From Lachnospiraceae bacterium (lineage in GTDB: Bacteria > Bacillota_A > Clostridia > Lachnospirales > Lachnospiraceae), in NCBI GenBank assembly GCA_017613595.1, contig JAGADM010000047.1:1-24374 (forward strand): a DNA stretch of 24,374 bases, given 5' to 3'. Below, one piece after another: positions 1 to 7,956 of the stretch (positions within the stretch are counted from its first letter, which is position 1; each line of letters opens with the position of its first letter). The notes beneath the pieces are model-generated. The model saw nothing but the letters and a program-made list of their open reading frames with translations. It ran no database searches and was not told where the DNA came from. Both the position numbers and the translations under genes were made by a program.

Positions 1-710
1 TCGTAGCATACGTCGAGAGCCTTCTCATCCCATTCCGGAAAATGTTCCATGAACGGAGCGGAGGAACCGCATACGCCGACTTTGATCGAAGCGTCGATCC
101 ATTTCATCGCCTTTGCCGTCTCGTTAACCATTACGCCGTAGCCGAACGGATCCTTGTCCCAGCTGCCGAGCTGCCAGGGGCCGTCCATCTCGTTGCCGAG
201 ATACCAGGTCTTAACGCCGTAAGGCTTCTCGTGGCCGTTCTTACGGCGAAGGTCGGACCAGTAGGTGCCGCCCTCATGGTTCGTGTATTCGATCAGATCC
301 ATCGCGTCCTGCGTGCGTCCGGTACCCATGTTAACCGTATAAAGAGGTTCGGTGCCGATCTTCTCGGCCCACTGCAGATATTCGTCGTGGCCTACCTCGT
401 TCGTAATGTACTGGTACCATGCGGGATCCAGATGAACTTTACGCTCGGACTTCGGTCCGATGGAATCCTTCCACTGCCATGCAGAAACAAAGTTTCCGCC
501 AGGCAGTCTTACAGCCGGAAGCCCTGTCGCTTTCAGCGCGTTGATGACATCGGTACGGAATCCCTGCTCGTCGGCAGTCGGATGCTTCGGATTGTACATC
601 GTTCCGTTAACCATTGTTCCGATCGGCTCAAGAAATGCCGAGAACAGCTGGTTACTGATCTCACCGATTGCAAACCCCGGGTGCACGGTGATAGTTGCTT
701 TCTTACCCAT
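1..710 (-). CDS. abfA: GH51 alpha-L-arabinofuranosidase (3' end cut by window edge)
   Basis: Family GH51 enzymes release terminal arabinofuranosyl residues from arabinoxylan and arabinan oligosaccharides. Only the first 236 residues are in the window; full-length family members are about 500. The translation opens MGKKATITVHPGFAIGEISN and contains the family hallmarks AVRLPGGNFVSAWQWKDSIG and WYLGNEMDGPWQ. Glu174 of GNEMDGPW matches the position of the acid/base glutamate (Glu175 in the Geobacillus enzyme). The nucleophile would lie beyond the edge. There is no signal peptide, so the protein is expected in the cytoplasm. The ATG is chosen because AGGAGG precedes it at normal distance. It lies 83 nt downstream of the MATE gene on the same strand and may be co-transcribed with it. 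With the GH10 and GH3 genes nearby it fits arabinoxylan use. Family assignment is strong; substrate is inferred. Confidence 0.93.
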   Translation of the reverse strand, partial: MGKKATITVHPGFAIGEISNQLFSAFLEPIGTMVNGTMYNPKHPTADEQGFRTDVINALKATGLPAVRLPGGNFVSAWQWKDSIGPKSERKVHLDPAWYQYITNEVGHDEYLQWAEKIGTEPLYTVNMGTGRTQDAMDLIEYTNHEGGTYWSDLRRKNGHEKPYGVKTWYLGNEMDGPWQLGSWDKDPFGYGVMVNETAKAMKWIDASIKVGVCGSSAPFMEHFPEWDEKALDVCY

Positions 711-735
711 AAATCTTTCCTCCTGAATATATTAC

Positions 736-752
736 GCCGGATGTTGTCCGGC
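736..752 (-). other. GCCGG-stem hairpin upstream of the GH51 gene
   Basis: This is a perfect 6-bp inverted repeat, GCCGGA and TCCGGC, with a 5-nt loop, in the short gap between the MATE stop and the GH51 start. No T-run follows it in either direction, so it is not a standard intrinsic terminator. It may be an RNA stability or processing element. Similar GCCGG hairpins sit ahead of three other genes in the window (4716-4741, 7907-7930, 19783-19811). Confidence 0.5.
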
Positions 753-793
753 TTCGGCATGAGCGGCAGCAGTAAAGGCGCCGGCCGATGCCT

Positions 794-2359
794 TTATTTC
801 GTACCGGTATTGGTACCGGTGGAAATTCGTTTGATCCATTTTTCGCTCTTTAAGCGGAAATAGCACCAGATCGCCTTGATGATCTGGTCGGACTTGAGAC
901 AGATGTAAATCCAGAACGGATCGAGGTGCAGTACGAATCCGGCAATGATTCCGAGCGGAAGAGCGACTGCCCAGAGAAAAATGTTATCCATGAGCATAAG
1001 CATCTTCGTATCGCCGCCGCCGCGGAGCACGCCCTTGGTCATAATGCTGTTGGTCGCCTGGAAGATCAGTATGATACTGATCGCGATCATGAGCTGGTTC
1101 GCGAGATTCTTCGTATTGGCGCTGACATCATATCCGCCGATAACGGGATTCTTGATGAGTAAAATGATACCCGCGGCGAGAAGTCCGAGCGCAAGGCCGA
1201 GACCGAAGAACATCCAGCCCTGTTTCATCGTCTTCTTGCGGTCGCCCTGACCGAGTGTCTGGCCGGTTACGATAGCGCCCGCCTGACATACGCCCTGGAT
1301 GCCGACCGTACTCATCTGCTGCGTTACGGCAGTGATGGAGTTGGCCGATGTAAACTCGGAACCGAGACGTCCGATTACCATCGCTACGGAGTTGTTTCCG
1401 AGTGCGAGGATACCGTCGCTGATCAGTACCGGAATACTGATGCGGATGTATTCCTTAAGAAGCGAACCGGTCTTCATGAATATATCTTTGATCCGGAAAC
1501 GGATACGCTTATCGACAACAAGCAGATAACCGACGATCATAACCGCCTCGAATACACGCGCGATCAGAGTGCCGAGGGCGGCACCCTTAACTTCCATACG
1601 CGGCGCGCCGAAATGACCGAAGATAAATGCGTAGTTTCCGAGAAGGTTTACAAACAGTGCGCCGATCGAAACGAAGAGCGGGAACAATGCCTGTCCGACG
1701 CTTCGAAGGACGATCGTTACGGTAAGGGAAGTGCCTAAGAAGAAATAGGTGATGACCGAATACCGCAGATAATCGGCGCCGCGGCGGACAATCTCGAGGT
1801 TGTTCGCATTTTCCGCGGCAACGCGTTCAAAGTCAGCGGCGGATACGGTCGTGAGGTCAACCTGTTTCTTCGCGTACATTTTCATAATAGTTTCGGGCAT
1901 TATGAACGTTGCAACCGCGAAGAGCGTGGCGAGGAGCAGCGTGAGACGGAGCATCAGGCATACCGTCTGCTTGAGTGCCACGGAAGCGTCATCTTTATCA
2001 TCCAAGTCGGGTGATACCATGATTGCTTCGTTGCGATGCCGTTGCTTCATACCCCAATAGCGGGATACCAGTACCGAGGCACCCATGCCGAGACCCATAC
2101 AGAAGATATGGTAGATTCCGATGAAGGTGTTCGAAAGCGATACGGCAGCGAGAGACTGCTCGCTGGCAAGCTCCGCCGCGGTCTTTCCGAGCGCGCCTAC
2201 CGATACGGCGTCGTAAACGCCGCCTGAGCTTCCGATGCTTCCGACCATGATCGTGTCGAGCATGTTAACGCCGACGGCAATCAGGCTCTGCAGCGCGATC
2301 GGGATGGCGAGTATTATTACCTTTTTATAGAAAGCGGGATCTTTTTGGAATAATTTCAT
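794..2359 (-). CDS. MATE family efflux transporter
   Basis: A 521-residue polytopic membrane protein of the multidrug and toxic compound extrusion family, which exports organic cations or drugs using a sodium or proton gradient. Family signs are the N-terminal AIPIALQSLIAVGVNMLDTI helix, the GLGMGASVLVSRYWG segment, the paired second half starting near ISIPVLISDGILALGNNSVA, and GVLRGGGDTK near the C-terminus. The length is a little above the usual 440-480 residues; an insert of about 20-30 polar residues (QRHRNEAIMVSPDLDDKDDA) lies in one cytoplasmic loop. The start follows AAAGGATG, with a sigma-A-type promoter upstream at 2419-2447. The natural substrate cannot be told from the sequence, and the position beside glycosidase genes does not by itself imply a sugar role. 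Confidence 0.93.
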   Translation of the reverse strand: MKLFQKDPAFYKKVIILAIPIALQSLIAVGVNMLDTIMVGSIGSSGGVYDAVSVGALGKTAAELASEQSLAAVSLSNTFIGIYHIFCMGLGMGASVLVSRYWGMKQRHRNEAIMVSPDLDDKDDASVALKQTVCLMLRLTLLLATLFAVATFIMPETIMKMYAKKQVDLTTVSAADFERVAAENANNLEIVRRGADYLRYSVITYFFLGTSLTVTIVLRSVGQALFPLFVSIGALFVNLLGNYAFIFGHFGAPRMEVKGAALGTLIARVFEAVMIVGYLLVVDKRIRFRIKDIFMKTGSLLKEYIRISIPVLISDGILALGNNSVAMVIGRLGSEFTSANSITAVTQQMSTVGIQGVCQAGAIVTGQTLGQGDRKKTMKQGWMFFGLGLALGLLAAGIILLIKNPVIGGYDVSANTKNLANQLMIAISIILIFQATNSIMTKGVLRGGGDTKMLMLMDNIFLWAVALPLGIIAGFVLHLDPFWIYICLKSDQIIKAIWCYFRLKSEKWIKRISTGTNTGTK

Positions 2360-2418
2360 GAGACTACATCCTTTTTTGACTGATCAGCCGGCATTCAGCA
2401 CAAACCGGTTCAGATTAG

Positions 2419-2447
2419 AGTATACCATTTCATTTTCCGTAAAACAA
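2419..2447 (-). promoter_or_regulatory. sigma-A-type promoter for the MATE gene
   Basis: Read on the minus strand: TTGTTT, 17-nt spacer, TATACT with an upstream TG (extended -10). It points toward the MATE start about 60 nt downstream. The -35 is weak (TTG only); the extended -10 compensates. Confidence 0.55.
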
Positions 2448-2506
2448 CCGAAAAATGGCTAATAAATTTAAAGTATCTAAGCTTTTTTTGAAGAAAATGT
2501 ATTATA

Positions 2507-2561
2507 TTATCCGATTCCCCGACAGACTTATCCGATTCGCTCTTTGGAGGTTGTCCGACAA
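2507..2561 (+). promoter_or_regulatory. direct-repeat operator candidate upstream of the GH10 xylanase
   Basis: The 11-mer TTATCCGATTC occurs exactly twice, at 2507-2517 and 2528-2538, a period of 21 bp or two DNA turns. A weaker copy with an internal palindrome, TTGTCCGACAA (2551-2561), overlaps the -35 of the promoter. Tandem sites on one DNA face just upstream of -35 are the usual arrangement for an AraC-type activator. That reading is inference; the repeats themselves are directly visible. Confidence 0.5.
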
Positions 2562-2579
2562 TCCCGTTTCTGCTATAAT
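2551..2579 (+). promoter_or_regulatory. promoter of the GH10-SIMPL-GH3-NTPase operon
   Basis: TTGTCC, 17-nt spacer, perfect TATAAT at 2574-2579. The predicted transcription start is near 2586, giving a short leader before the ATG at 2610. The poor -35 suits an activator-dependent promoter. Confidence 0.7.
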
Positions 2580-2609
2580 GAAAAGAAAAATGCGCGAAAG
2601 GATTTACCC

Positions 2610-4691
2610 ATGGAGAAGACTGTATTGAAGGAAGTTTACCGGGATTATTTCAAGATCGGAACGGCCGTGGAACGCATCAATGAGCGGTTCACGAAGAACG
2701 AGATCGGAAACCCCGAGAAAGAGGCGCTGATCGCACGCGAATTCTCAAGCATGACATGCGCGAACGAACTGAAACCCGCATATAATATGGGATGGAACAG
2801 CCCTGAGGCAAAGGAGGACTACCTCCCGTTCGTGATCAATCCGAACGCCAAGGCAATGTTAGACTGGGCCAAGACGAACGGCGTGAAGCTGCGCGGACAC
2901 GTTATGGTATGGCACAGCCAGTGCGCACAGGAGGCGTTCTGCAAAGGCTATAAGCCGGTAACGATCCCGACCGATCCGGAGAAATTGAAGGAGAACCCGC
3001 GTCTTAAGTTCTTCGAGAAGCTCGACCCGGTCTGCTTTGTCGACCGCGACACGATGCTGAAGCGTCTTAAGAGCTACATCCGCTCCCTCGTTGAATATAT
3101 GTACAAGGCCGGCTACGCATCGACGATTTACGCGTGGGACGTTGTAAATGAGGCGATTGAGCTTGCCGACAAGACCGAGACCGGTCTTCGTAACAGCTAC
3201 TGGTATCAGGTGATCGGTGACGATTTCATCTACTGGGCATTCCGTTTCGCGAACGATGCCGTAGCGGATTATTCCGCGCAGTACGCGAAGGAGTACGGAA
3301 TTGACGTGGGCGACAGGAACGCTCTGAAGACGATTCAGCCTGTTTTATTCTATAATGACTACAATGAGTGGCAGCCCGATAAGAAAGCGGCGATTATCGC
3401 GAATCTGAAGCGTGAGGGGCACGGTCACGGCAGCGTGATCGGCGAAGGACTCCTCGGCGGTATCGGCATGCAGGGACACATTTCCGACAACAACGATATC
3501 GATGAGTATATCGCGGCGCTCCGCGAATACGATTCGATTGCTCCCGAAGTACACATTACGGAGCTCGACGTCAAATGCACCTGCACGAACATCAACCGCG
3601 AGTACTATCAGGCAGTGTTCTATAAGGAATTCTTCGAGCGTCTGATCGCCGAGAAGAAGGCAGGCGTGAACCTGACGAGCGTAACAATCTGGGGCCTTAC
3701 CGACGACAATTCCTGGATCCGCGGCGCGGACCCGCTGCTGTTCCGTAAGGACCTTTCGAAGAAGAAGTCCTACGACGCTTTGATCTATGCCGTAACGGGC
3801 GGAGATCTCGGCGAGCCCGAATATGTCGCAAGAGACATGTCGAAGAAGGTTTACGACTTCGAGACGCCTGCGGGCGAAGAGCCGAAGAAGCCCGACACAT
3901 ACGGTTTCAAGATGAAGGGCTTCGGTGAATGCGTTCTGACGCAGGAGAAGGTGCACAGCGGAACAACCGCACTTACGACGACACCCCGCTTTGCCGACTG
4001 GATGGGAATCACGTGCGATATTTCGGATTTCCTCGGCCAGACGATCCGGATCGACGCGTGGGTATACAGTGAGGCAAAGGAGATCCGTCTCGGTCTTGAT
4101 ATCGAGGACGTGTTCCCGGTAATCGCGACCGTAGAGGGCGGCAGCGAGTGGAAGAAGATTTCCGCTTCCTACAAGGTGCCTTCCGACCGTCATTCGATCC
4201 GTCTGTTCTTCAGCACGAAGGATGAGAATCCGGGCCATGTAAGTCCGCTTTTCCTCGATGATGTAACGATCGAACTGATCGGGCAGGAGGAAAGCTTCGA
4301 AGAGGAGACCAATATCGCGGCAATCCGCGGCGCAGGCCATCTGCCGTTCCTGTATGTTACGGATAAGGAATCCGTCGACGGAGCAGGGCACGCCCTCTGC
4401 GTAACGAGACAGGAGAAGGACGCGACCGTGAAACTCGACGTGAGCGCCTATATCGGCTATACGGTTGATGTCTCCATGTATGTTAAGACCGCCGATCATG
4501 AAATCCGTGCGGGACTTGACGGCACTGAGCCTGTTGTGTTTGCTAAAGTAAGTTCTACCGCGGTAGAATGGAAGGAGATCGAGATGCGTGTATCCATTCC
4601 GGATACGTTATTGTCGGCGGAGCTGTTCATTGAGACCGACGGCAACGCGGATTTCTTCGTGGACGACGTATTTATCCGTCCCGTACAGTAG
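2610..4691 (+). CDS. GH10 endo-beta-1,4-xylanase with two C-terminal CBM-like modules
   Basis: A 693-residue retaining xylanase. Residues about 10-395 form the GH10 barrel. It shows MVWHSQ, acid/base Glu181 in WDVVNEAIE, nucleophile Glu318 in VHITELDVK, and a late ITIWGLTDDNSW-type segment (here VTIWGLTDDNSW). Residues about 405-560 and 570-693 are two beta-rich modules, ending in FLDDVTIEL and FFVDDVFIRP, that resemble the CBM4/9/22 group. No signal peptide is present: the protein starts MEKTVLKEVYRDYF. The reading frame is open from 2544, but the ATG at 2610 is chosen because GAAAGGAT precedes it and the promoter at 2551-2579 would lie inside the longer form. It is first in an operon with SIMPL and GH3 genes. 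It is probably a cytoplasmic enzyme for imported xylo-oligosaccharides, although binding modules on such an enzyme are unusual. Confidence 0.95.
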   Translation: MEKTVLKEVYRDYFKIGTAVERINERFTKNEIGNPEKEALIAREFSSMTCANELKPAYNMGWNSPEAKEDYLPFVINPNAKAMLDWAKTNGVKLRGHVMVWHSQCAQEAFCKGYKPVTIPTDPEKLKENPRLKFFEKLDPVCFVDRDTMLKRLKSYIRSLVEYMYKAGYASTIYAWDVVNEAIELADKTETGLRNSYWYQVIGDDFIYWAFRFANDAVADYSAQYAKEYGIDVGDRNALKTIQPVLFYNDYNEWQPDKKAAIIANLKREGHGHGSVIGEGLLGGIGMQGHISDNNDIDEYIAALREYDSIAPEVHITELDVKCTCTNINREYYQAVFYKEFFERLIAEKKAGVNLTSVTIWGLTDDNSWIRGADPLLFRKDLSKKKSYDALIYAVTGGDLGEPEYVARDMSKKVYDFETPAGEEPKKPDTYGFKMKGFGECVLTQEKVHSGTTALTTTPRFADWMGITCDISDFLGQTIRIDAWVYSEAKEIRLGLDIEDVFPVIATVEGGSEWKKISASYKVPSDRHSIRLFFSTKDENPGHVSPLFLDDVTIELIGQEESFEEETNIAAIRGAGHLPFLYVTDKESVDGAGHALCVTRQEKDATVKLDVSAYIGYTVDVSMYVKTADHEIRAGLDGTEPVVFAKVSSTAVEWKEIEMRVSIPDTLLSAELFIETDGNADFFVDDVFIRPVQ

Positions 4692-4715
4692 AAAAAGATA
4701 AGTTTGCGGTTGTAT

Positions 4716-4741
4716 TTGCCGGCATCATGAGGTGCCGGCAA
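4716..4741 (+). other. intergenic hairpin between GH10 and SIMPL genes
   Basis: Perfect 9-bp inverted repeat TTGCCGGCA / TGCCGGCAA with an 8-nt loop. No T-run follows, so it is not a typical terminator. It ends about 27 nt before the SIMPL start and could stabilise or delimit the upstream xylanase message within the operon. Confidence 0.6.
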
Positions 4742-4767
4742 TGCTTGCGGTAAGAAAGGAGTATGCC

Positions 4768-5427
4768 ATGCGTGAGATGAGAGTTACCGGAGTGGGAAGA
4801 CTGTCGGTAAAGCCGGACCGGATCCGTCTGATGATGAATCTGTCGGATACGAAGAAGGACTATGAAAAGGCTTTGGAAGCGTCTTCCGAGATGAGCAGCA
4901 AGTTGCAGAAGGTGTTCACCGGATGCGGATTTCAGGAGGATGATCTGAAGACGACTCGTTTTTCGGTGGACGCGGAATACGAAGGCTACACCGACAAGAA
5001 CGGAAACTGGAAGCAGAGATTCAAGGGCTATCGCTTTGAACAGTCCTTAAAGATTGAGTTTCCGTCGGACAACGAACGGCTCGGGACGGTGCTTTACGCG
5101 CTTGCAAAAAGCGGCGTGAAGACGGAATTCCGGATCCAGTATACGGTTTCCGATCTGGAAAAATGCCGCAACGAACTGCTCGGCAAGGCGGTTGCGGACG
5201 CAAAGGAGAAGGCGGCGGTTCTTGCCGCGGCAAGCGGCGTGAAGCTCGGCGATATCATGCGGATCGATTATTCCTTCGGCAACGCGGATATCTGCTCGGA
5301 GCCCGTAATGCTTCGGAGTATGGCAATGGACTGCCAGGCGAAGGAGGAAGGTTCATACGGATTCAATATGGTCGCGGACGACATCGAAGCGGATGACAAT
5401 GTGACGATTTGTTTTGAAATCATGTAA
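4768..5427 (+). CDS. SIMPL domain (DUF541) protein
   Basis: A 219-residue protein that is one SIMPL/DUF541 domain from end to end, starting MREMRVTGVGRLSVKPDRIR. The family pattern of alternating strands is visible, with YRFEQSLKIEF in the middle, and the long helix KAVADAKEKAAVLAAASGVKL followed by GDIMRIDY is typical. Family members are usually secreted or periplasmic and linked to oxidative stress or oligomeric scaffolds, but the biochemical role is unsettled. This one has no signal peptide. The ATG at 4768 is preferred over upstream starts because AGAAAGGAG precedes it at 7 nt. It sits 24 nt before the GH3 gene and therefore belongs to the glycosidase operon, with no known reason for that link. 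Confidence 0.88.
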   Translation: MREMRVTGVGRLSVKPDRIRLMMNLSDTKKDYEKALEASSEMSSKLQKVFTGCGFQEDDLKTTRFSVDAEYEGYTDKNGNWKQRFKGYRFEQSLKIEFPSDNERLGTVLYALAKSGVKTEFRIQYTVSDLEKCRNELLGKAVADAKEKAAVLAAASGVKLGDIMRIDYSFGNADICSEPVMLRSMAMDCQAKEEGSYGFNMVADDIEADDNVTICFEIM

Positions 5428-5451
5428 GCGTATATTAAGGAGGATTTTAGA

Positions 5452-7896
5452 ATGGACAGATGGGCGAGAGCGAAGTATTGCCCGATTCTCCCGGTGGGAG
5501 AGAACGGAACGTTTGTGACGGGAAGCGCGGAACACAGGGCACTTTCCAAAAAAGCCGCGAAGGACGGCATGGTGCTTCTTGAGAACAACGGAGCGCTGCC
5601 GCTTCGAAAGGGAGCGAAGATTGCGCTCCTCGGCAAAGGAACCTTTGACTACGTGCGAGGAGGCGGCGGAAGCGGCGACGTATACTGCGCGTATTCGAAG
5701 AACATTTATGACGGCTTTAAGGAAGTCGGCGGACATGAGATTTATGAACCGCTCTGCGACTTCTACCGTGAGTATGTTAAGAAGCAGTACGCGGAGGGCT
5801 ACGCGCCCGGTATGACGATCGAGCCCGAAGTGCCCGACAGGCTGCTGCATGAGGCGTCCTCATTTGCCGATATCGCGGTTGTGTCGATCAGCCGTTTCAG
5901 CGGCGAGGGATGGGACCGCTCGGAGATTTCCTTCTATGAGGACGAGGTTAACCCGTGGATCATCGGACAGGATGATACCGAGTCTTTCGAGAACCTCTGC
6001 ATCCCGATGAACGAGCTTTCGGCAAGGATCTTCCCGCGCAGGGATTTCTATCTTTCCGACGCGGAGGCAAAGATGATCGCCCTTGCGAGAAAGACTTTCC
6101 CGACCGTAATTGTTCTCCTGAATGTCGGCGGAATGATGGACCTCAGCTTCCTTCGGAAGAATGAAATCGACGCGGCTTTGTATCTGTGGTCGCCCGGTAT
6201 GGAAGGCGGTACGGCGGCAGCGGAGCTTCTGTGCGGAATCGGAAGTCCGTGCGGCAAACTGCCGGATACGTTCGCGGATTCGCTTGACGCGTATCCGTCG
6301 ACGGCAACGTTCCATGAAAACGGCCGCTATGTACCCTATGATGAAGATATCTATGTCGGCTATCGCTATTTTGAGACGGTTCCCGGAGCGGCGGAGCATG
6401 TTGTATATCCGTTCGGCTACGGAATGTCTTATACGACGTTCGGCGTGCGGGAAGCAAGCACTGAAATTGAGGACGATACCGTTACGGTTTCCGTCTTCGT
6501 GAAGAATACAGGCAATGTCACGGGCCGTGAGATCCTGCAGCTTTATGTCGAGGCGCCGCAGGGCAAACTCGGCAAAGCGGGACGGACGCTGATCGCATTT
6601 GCCAAAACGCAGGAACTGAAGCCCGGCGATGAGGAACTGCTTACGTTAAAGGCGCCGGTTGAGTCGTTTGCAAGCTTTGACGATCTCGGAAAGATCGCCG
6701 CGGACTGCTTCGTGCTGGAGGCGGGTACCTACCGCTTCGCACTCGGTACATCCGTACGCGACGTGACCGTGCTTGATAAGACGTTTGCGGTTGAGAAGGA
6801 CCGCATTACCGAGCGGCTTTCGGACCGCCTCGCTCCGACCTCTCTTGCGGAAAGACTCTGTGCCGACGGAACGAAGGAAGCGCTTCCGACAGGGGAGCCT
6901 TACGACTCCGATTATGACGCAATCGGGCGGGTTGCAAAAGGCGCGGATTCGGGGTATACTCCTTATGTGAGATCCCGCGAGCAGCATCTCATTAACCGTC
7001 CTTACCGCGAAGGCATTACGCTTCCGAAGGAGATGGGCGGCAAAGGAACGATGGAAGGTTTTCTTTCCGCCTTGACGGACGATGAACTGATCCATCTGCT
7101 CGGCGGACAGCCCAATACGGGTATGGCAAACACGTTCGGCATGGGCAATCTGCCCGAGGCCGGAATTCCGTCGTTTATGACTGCGGACGGACCTGCGGGT
7201 GTACGTCTCGGCGCGTACTGCGGCGTGTACACGACGTGCTGGCCGTGCGCGACACTGCTTGCTTCCACGTGGGATGAGCAGCTTCTTACCCGCATCGGCG
7301 CGGCTGCGGGAGCGGAACTGAAGGAGAGCAACATCTACATGTGGCTCGCTCCGGCGGTTAACATCCACCGCAATCCGATGTGCGGACGTAATTTTGAATA
7401 TTTCTCCGAGGACCCGCTTCTTGCCGGCAAGCTGGCAGCAGCCGAGGTGCGCGGAATCCAGACGAACAAGGTTGCCGCGACCGTCAAGCATTTTGCGTGC
7501 AACAACAAGGAAACGAACCGTATCTACTGCGACGCGAGAGTGTCGAAACGGGCACTTCGTGAGATTTATCTCAAAGTATTCGAAATCATTGTAAAAGAAT
7601 CGGATCCCTGGTGCGTAATGAGTTCCTACAACCTGATCAATGGGCGCAGATGCTCGGAGTCGGAGGAACTTCTGACCGGAATCCTCAGAGACGAATGGGG
7701 CTTTAACGGCCTTGTGATGACCGACTGGTGGAACCGCGGCGAACACTACAAGGAAGTGCTTGCGGGTAACGACGTGAAGATGCCGGCGGGCTTCCCGGAC
7801 CGTCTCAGAAAGGCAATGGAGATCGGCGTTCTGAAGCGTGAGGATCTGCTTCGAAGCGCCAAGCGTCTCATCGAGCTGTTCCTGAAATTCGAATAA
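5452..7896 (+). CDS. domain-permuted GH3 beta-glycosidase (beta-glucosidase/beta-xylosidase)
   Basis: An 814-residue GH3 enzyme whose usual domain order is reversed. Residues about 25-265 are the GH3 C-terminal alpha/beta sandwich (MVLLENNGALPLRKG; Glu152 in FSGEGWDRSE is the acid/base candidate). Residues about 340-415 are the fibronectin-III-like domain (VKNTGNVTGREILQLYV). The catalytic barrel comes last, residues about 525-814, with TADGPAGVR, GRNFEYFSEDP, Lys679-His680 in VKHFACNN and the nucleophile Asp758 in LVMTDWW. This swapped order is established for beta-glucosidases of Ruminococcus albus and Butyrivibrio fibrisolvens. There is no signal peptide, so it is cytoplasmic. AGGAGG precedes the ATG. 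Operon context with GH10 suggests xylobiose or xylo-oligosaccharide cleavage, but beta-glucosidase activity is equally possible. Confidence 0.94.
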   Translation: MDRWARAKYCPILPVGENGTFVTGSAEHRALSKKAAKDGMVLLENNGALPLRKGAKIALLGKGTFDYVRGGGGSGDVYCAYSKNIYDGFKEVGGHEIYEPLCDFYREYVKKQYAEGYAPGMTIEPEVPDRLLHEASSFADIAVVSISRFSGEGWDRSEISFYEDEVNPWIIGQDDTESFENLCIPMNELSARIFPRRDFYLSDAEAKMIALARKTFPTVIVLLNVGGMMDLSFLRKNEIDAALYLWSPGMEGGTAAAELLCGIGSPCGKLPDTFADSLDAYPSTATFHENGRYVPYDEDIYVGYRYFETVPGAAEHVVYPFGYGMSYTTFGVREASTEIEDDTVTVSVFVKNTGNVTGREILQLYVEAPQGKLGKAGRTLIAFAKTQELKPGDEELLTLKAPVESFASFDDLGKIAADCFVLEAGTYRFALGTSVRDVTVLDKTFAVEKDRITERLSDRLAPTSLAERLCADGTKEALPTGEPYDSDYDAIGRVAKGADSGYTPYVRSREQHLINRPYREGITLPKEMGGKGTMEGFLSALTDDELIHLLGGQPNTGMANTFGMGNLPEAGIPSFMTADGPAGVRLGAYCGVYTTCWPCATLLASTWDEQLLTRIGAAAGAELKESNIYMWLAPAVNIHRNPMCGRNFEYFSEDPLLAGKLAAAEVRGIQTNKVAATVKHFACNNKETNRIYCDARVSKRALREIYLKVFEIIVKESDPWCVMSSYNLINGRRCSESEELLTGILRDEWGFNGLVMTDWWNRGEHYKEVLAGNDVKMPAGFPDRLRKAMEIGVLKREDLLRSAKRLIELFLKFE

Positions 7897-7906
7897 ACAT
7901 TTAAAA

Positions 7907-7930
7907 GGCAGCCGGCCTTTACCGGCAGCC
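7907..7930 (+). other. intergenic GCCGG hairpin after the GH3 gene
   Basis: GGC-A-GCCGG, loop CCTTTA, CCGGC-A-GCC: eight base pairs with one A/A mismatch. There is no T-run, so it is not a clear terminator. It lies between the GH3 stop and the ribosome binding site of the next gene. Confidence 0.45.
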
Positions 7931-7956
7931 CGAATATTCCTCCGGAGGTATCTCTG

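Noticed and set aside
2544..2609. Upstream extension of the GH10 reading frame
   Set aside because: The extra 22 codons overlap the -35 and -10 boxes, encode no signal peptide and lack conservation features; the ATG at 2610 has a good ribosome binding site.
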